From positions 1-64,000 of the forward strand of contig DXYB01000002.1 in NCBI GenBank assembly GCA_019416065.1: 64,000 nt of DNA. Direction: 5' to 3'. The notes under the pieces are model-generated. The model did not search any database. It worked only from the letters and a program-made list of their open reading frames with translations, and had not been told where the DNA came from. Positions within the stretch are counted from its first letter, which is position 1. Each line of letters starts with the position of its first letter. Source of the DNA: Acidaminococcus sp. (GTDB lineage: Bacteria; Bacillota; Negativicutes; Acidaminococcales; Acidaminococcaceae). Of this stretch, positions 62,157-64,000 are shown piece by piece. Position numbers and translations under genes: made by a program.

Positions 62157-62743
62157 AATTTATCAATTGGGATGCTGTAGAAGAAAATAACGGGAGCAGT
62201 TTTGACCGTCCGCCTGTAGGTGGCTACGTAATCACCATTGTAGAAGCTGCAGAGTATGAAGCTAAGGAATACTACAAACTGTCCTATGACTACGCTGAAG
62301 GGGAATGGGAAGGTTACCGAATGGCCATGTACCAGACTCATGGCTGGAAACTTCCGTCTTTTATCCGCTCTTACAAGGACAGCGCCCAGAGCTTTTTTAA
62401 AGCCTTTATGATCACTTTGCAGGAATGCAATCCCAGATTTGATTGGCACGCCTGGGTAAAATCCGGAGCCAAAGCAGATGCCCTGAATGGTCTGAAGCTG
62501 GGAGTTGTAATCGGGGAAGAAGAATATCAATGGCCGGTCGGTGAAGGCCCGGTGAAAACCCGGCAAACGATCCGGACCTTCCTGCCCATTGCTGATATCC
62601 GGGCAGGCAAATTCGAAATCCCTGCTTTGAAGAAGCTGAAGCCCAGCAATGAAGTGCAGGACCTTCCTCCTGCTCCGGCAGCCAAACCAGCAGCAACTGC
62701 GCAGCCGTCCCCGACCTATGACGCAGATCAATGTCCGTTCTGA
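62153..62743 (+). CDS. DUF669-like phage protein with SSB-type acidic tail
   Basis: This 196-residue protein resembles phage DUF669 proteins (PPVGGYVITIVEAAEYE, FIRSYKDSAQSFFKAFMITLQE). The C-terminus is a Pro/Ala-rich linker and then DADQCPF, like the acidic tip of single-stranded DNA-binding proteins. It probably binds single-stranded DNA and works with the ATPase encoded just upstream. The start overlaps the ATPase stop by four bases. Confidence 0.75.
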   Translation: MKFINWDAVEENNGSSFDRPPVGGYVITIVEAAEYEAKEYYKLSYDYAEGEWEGYRMAMYQTHGWKLPSFIRSYKDSAQSFFKAFMITLQECNPRFDWHAWVKSGAKADALNGLKLGVVIGEEEYQWPVGEGPVKTRQTIRTFLPIADIRAGKFEIPALKKLKPSNEVQDLPPAPAAKPAATAQPSPTYDADQCPF

Positions 62744-64000
62744 CGCCGGATGAAATTTTAGCAAAACTGAACAACGTGCACAAACGGGGCAGCGGCTTGG
62801 TTGCCGAATGCCCCGTTTGCCATGATGACCACCACCTTTATATTACCCAGGAAAATGGAAAGCTGCTGATGTTTTGCCAAAAGTGCAAGGCAAAGTATCC
62901 AGAAATCATCAAAGCCCTGGACATGGAGTCTTCCGGCTCTTGGCAAGCATCAGCCCCCATTCTTCCAAGGAAACCCAAAGATCATGGCAAACAAATTGAA
63001 GAAATCCGTTATACGTACCGGGCTCCGTCGGGGAAGCCTGAGTACCAAAAAATTCGGCGGAAATTCGAGGATGGGCACAAGATTTTCAGTTTCTGCTATA
63101 CCGATGCAGATGGCCAGGTGAAGTACAAAAAACCTGACGGCTGCGACAACCTGTATAACCTGGACAGAATGGCAGCAGCGGATCCTTCCACTGTTCTGTA
63201 CATCGTAGAAGGGGAAAAATGCGCTGATGCCATGACAGCAAAGGGATTTCTGGCCACCAGTACCAATACCGGCAGCCAAAAGAACCTGAAGCTGTCAGAT
63301 ACTGACCGCCAGACTCTGGAAAAATTCAAGCGAAAAATCATCATCCCGGATAACGATGATCCTGGTATGGACTATGCCAAAGCCTGGGAAAGGATGGGGG
63401 CTAAGATTTTCCCATGGAAAGAAATCTGGCCGGACATCCAGAAAAAACAGGACGTTGCCGATTACTTCCAGAATGGCGGGGATCCCGAGAAAATTCGGGG
63501 CTGGAAATATCCGGCCCTGGATTTCAGTGAAGAATTTTTCTCCGGTTTGGACAGGGCTGACATGATCAAGGCAGAACTCTTTTCCGGACTCCAGGCAATT
63601 GAAGACCCTTTGGAACGGCAGCAGGCAGAAAGCCTGGCTGCTTTCCGGGCTAAGGAATTGGGAATCTCCAGGGAATTCACGAAGAACCAAAAGGCATGGA
63701 GAGCTGCCCAAGCTCAGGCCAATCAGGACAGCAAGAACTGCACGAAATTTTCCGGGCAGCCGCTGTCACTGGAATGCGGTGACTGGATTGCCGATGATGG
63801 CGGTGTACGGAAGATGGAAGCTTCTGGCAATGGAGATTTTCGGTACCAGTGGGCTTCCCCCATTCCCATCCTGCCAACTGAAATCCTGATGAACCAGGAG
63901 ACCAGTATGGAAAAAATTCGGCTCAGCTACTACAAGCCGGACGGATGGAAATCCTGTGTAGTGCCCAGGGAAGTTGCGGCCAACAGCAATAAAATCATCT
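62731..64000 (+). CDS. Prophage primase/TOPRIM protein, C-terminus outside the window
   Basis: There are 423 codons to the window edge without a stop. It begins inside the end of the previous gene. A zinc ribbon (CPVC and CQKC, residues 28-55) is followed by the TOPRIM-like YIVEGEKCADAM and IIPDNDDPGMDYA. The later part probably leads to a DUF927-type helicase domain, common in such phage primases. It would start replication of the phage genome. Confidence 0.85.
   Translation, partial: MSVLTPDEILAKLNNVHKRGSGLVAECPVCHDDHHLYITQENGKLLMFCQKCKAKYPEIIKALDMESSGSWQASAPILPRKPKDHGKQIEEIRYTYRAPSGKPEYQKIRRKFEDGHKIFSFCYTDADGQVKYKKPDGCDNLYNLDRMAAADPSTVLYIVEGEKCADAMTAKGFLATSTNTGSQKNLKLSDTDRQTLEKFKRKIIIPDNDDPGMDYAKAWERMGAKIFPWKEIWPDIQKKQDVADYFQNGGDPEKIRGWKYPALDFSEEFFSGLDRADMIKAELFSGLQAIEDPLERQQAESLAAFRAKELGISREFTKNQKAWRAAQAQANQDSKNCTKFSGQPLSLECGDWIADDGGVRKMEASGNGDFRYQWASPIPILPTEILMNQETSMEKIRLSYYKPDGWKSCVVPREVAANSNKII

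Overview
The window looks like a chromosomal segment of an anaerobic, acid-fermenting Negativicute, most likely Acidaminococcaceae and probably Acidaminococcus. The evidence is a roughly 1430-residue (R)-2-hydroxyacyl-CoA dehydratase activator-type protein (20687-24982), many transporters for di- and tricarboxylates and glutamate-like acids, a citrate-lyase-type operon, a biotin pyruvate carboxylase, and a broken gene whose start is a signal peptide plus SLH domain, as in the outer-membrane SLH proteins of diderm Firmicutes. The genus is an inference from gene content.

Layout. 1-772: end of a secreted WG-repeat protein. 1232-4660: pyruvate carboxylase. 4874-9980 (minus): class I fumarase-type hydratase alpha and beta, citrate-lyase-type gamma/beta/alpha (citDEF) and a ketopantoate-reductase-family dehydrogenase. 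10178: a divergent LysR regulator. 11045-15874 (minus): aconitase-family large and small subunits (LeuCD-like), a carboxyltransferase-like protein with a changed active site, a CMD-family protein and a dicarboxylate permease. The two minus-strand operons carry an identical 29-base element about 75 bases before their first start codons, so they look like one regulon. 16051-26287: metY, a YjiH-type membrane protein, a MATE exporter, the dehydratase activator and a MetE-C-like methyltransferase.

26377-50236 is dominated by carboxylate transport: LysR/gltS/rraA, an operon of an EIIC-like fusion protein, YfcC and an M20 amidohydrolase, two further GltS-family carriers, a second RraA-family protein, two related amidohydrolase/deacetylases, a DAACS symporter, a tripartite TctABC transporter, a DUF1932-type dehydrogenase and more LysR regulators. 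Four promoters in this region share a 47-base composite site with fixed internal spacing, and one copy lies beside the LysR gene at 49256. This is the best candidate for an undescribed regulon and catabolic system. 46605-48142 holds an AAA/DUF4143 ATPase behind duplicated hairpins.

50248-55403: rpoN (sigma-54), a MATE exporter, a TPR protein with a frameshift in an A7 run, and an iron alcohol dehydrogenase. 55575-56010 is the remaining C-terminal part of a sigma-54 activator, broken by a one-base deletion and cut at the edge of a prophage. The prophage (about 56010 to beyond 64000) has an integrase, a likely small RNA, a membrane-anchored exonuclease, an IrrE-like protease, a CI/Cro switch with four operator-like sites, Gam, a Sak4/AAA_24-like ATPase, a DUF669/SSB-like protein and the start of a primase. 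No rRNA, tRNA or CRISPR array was seen.
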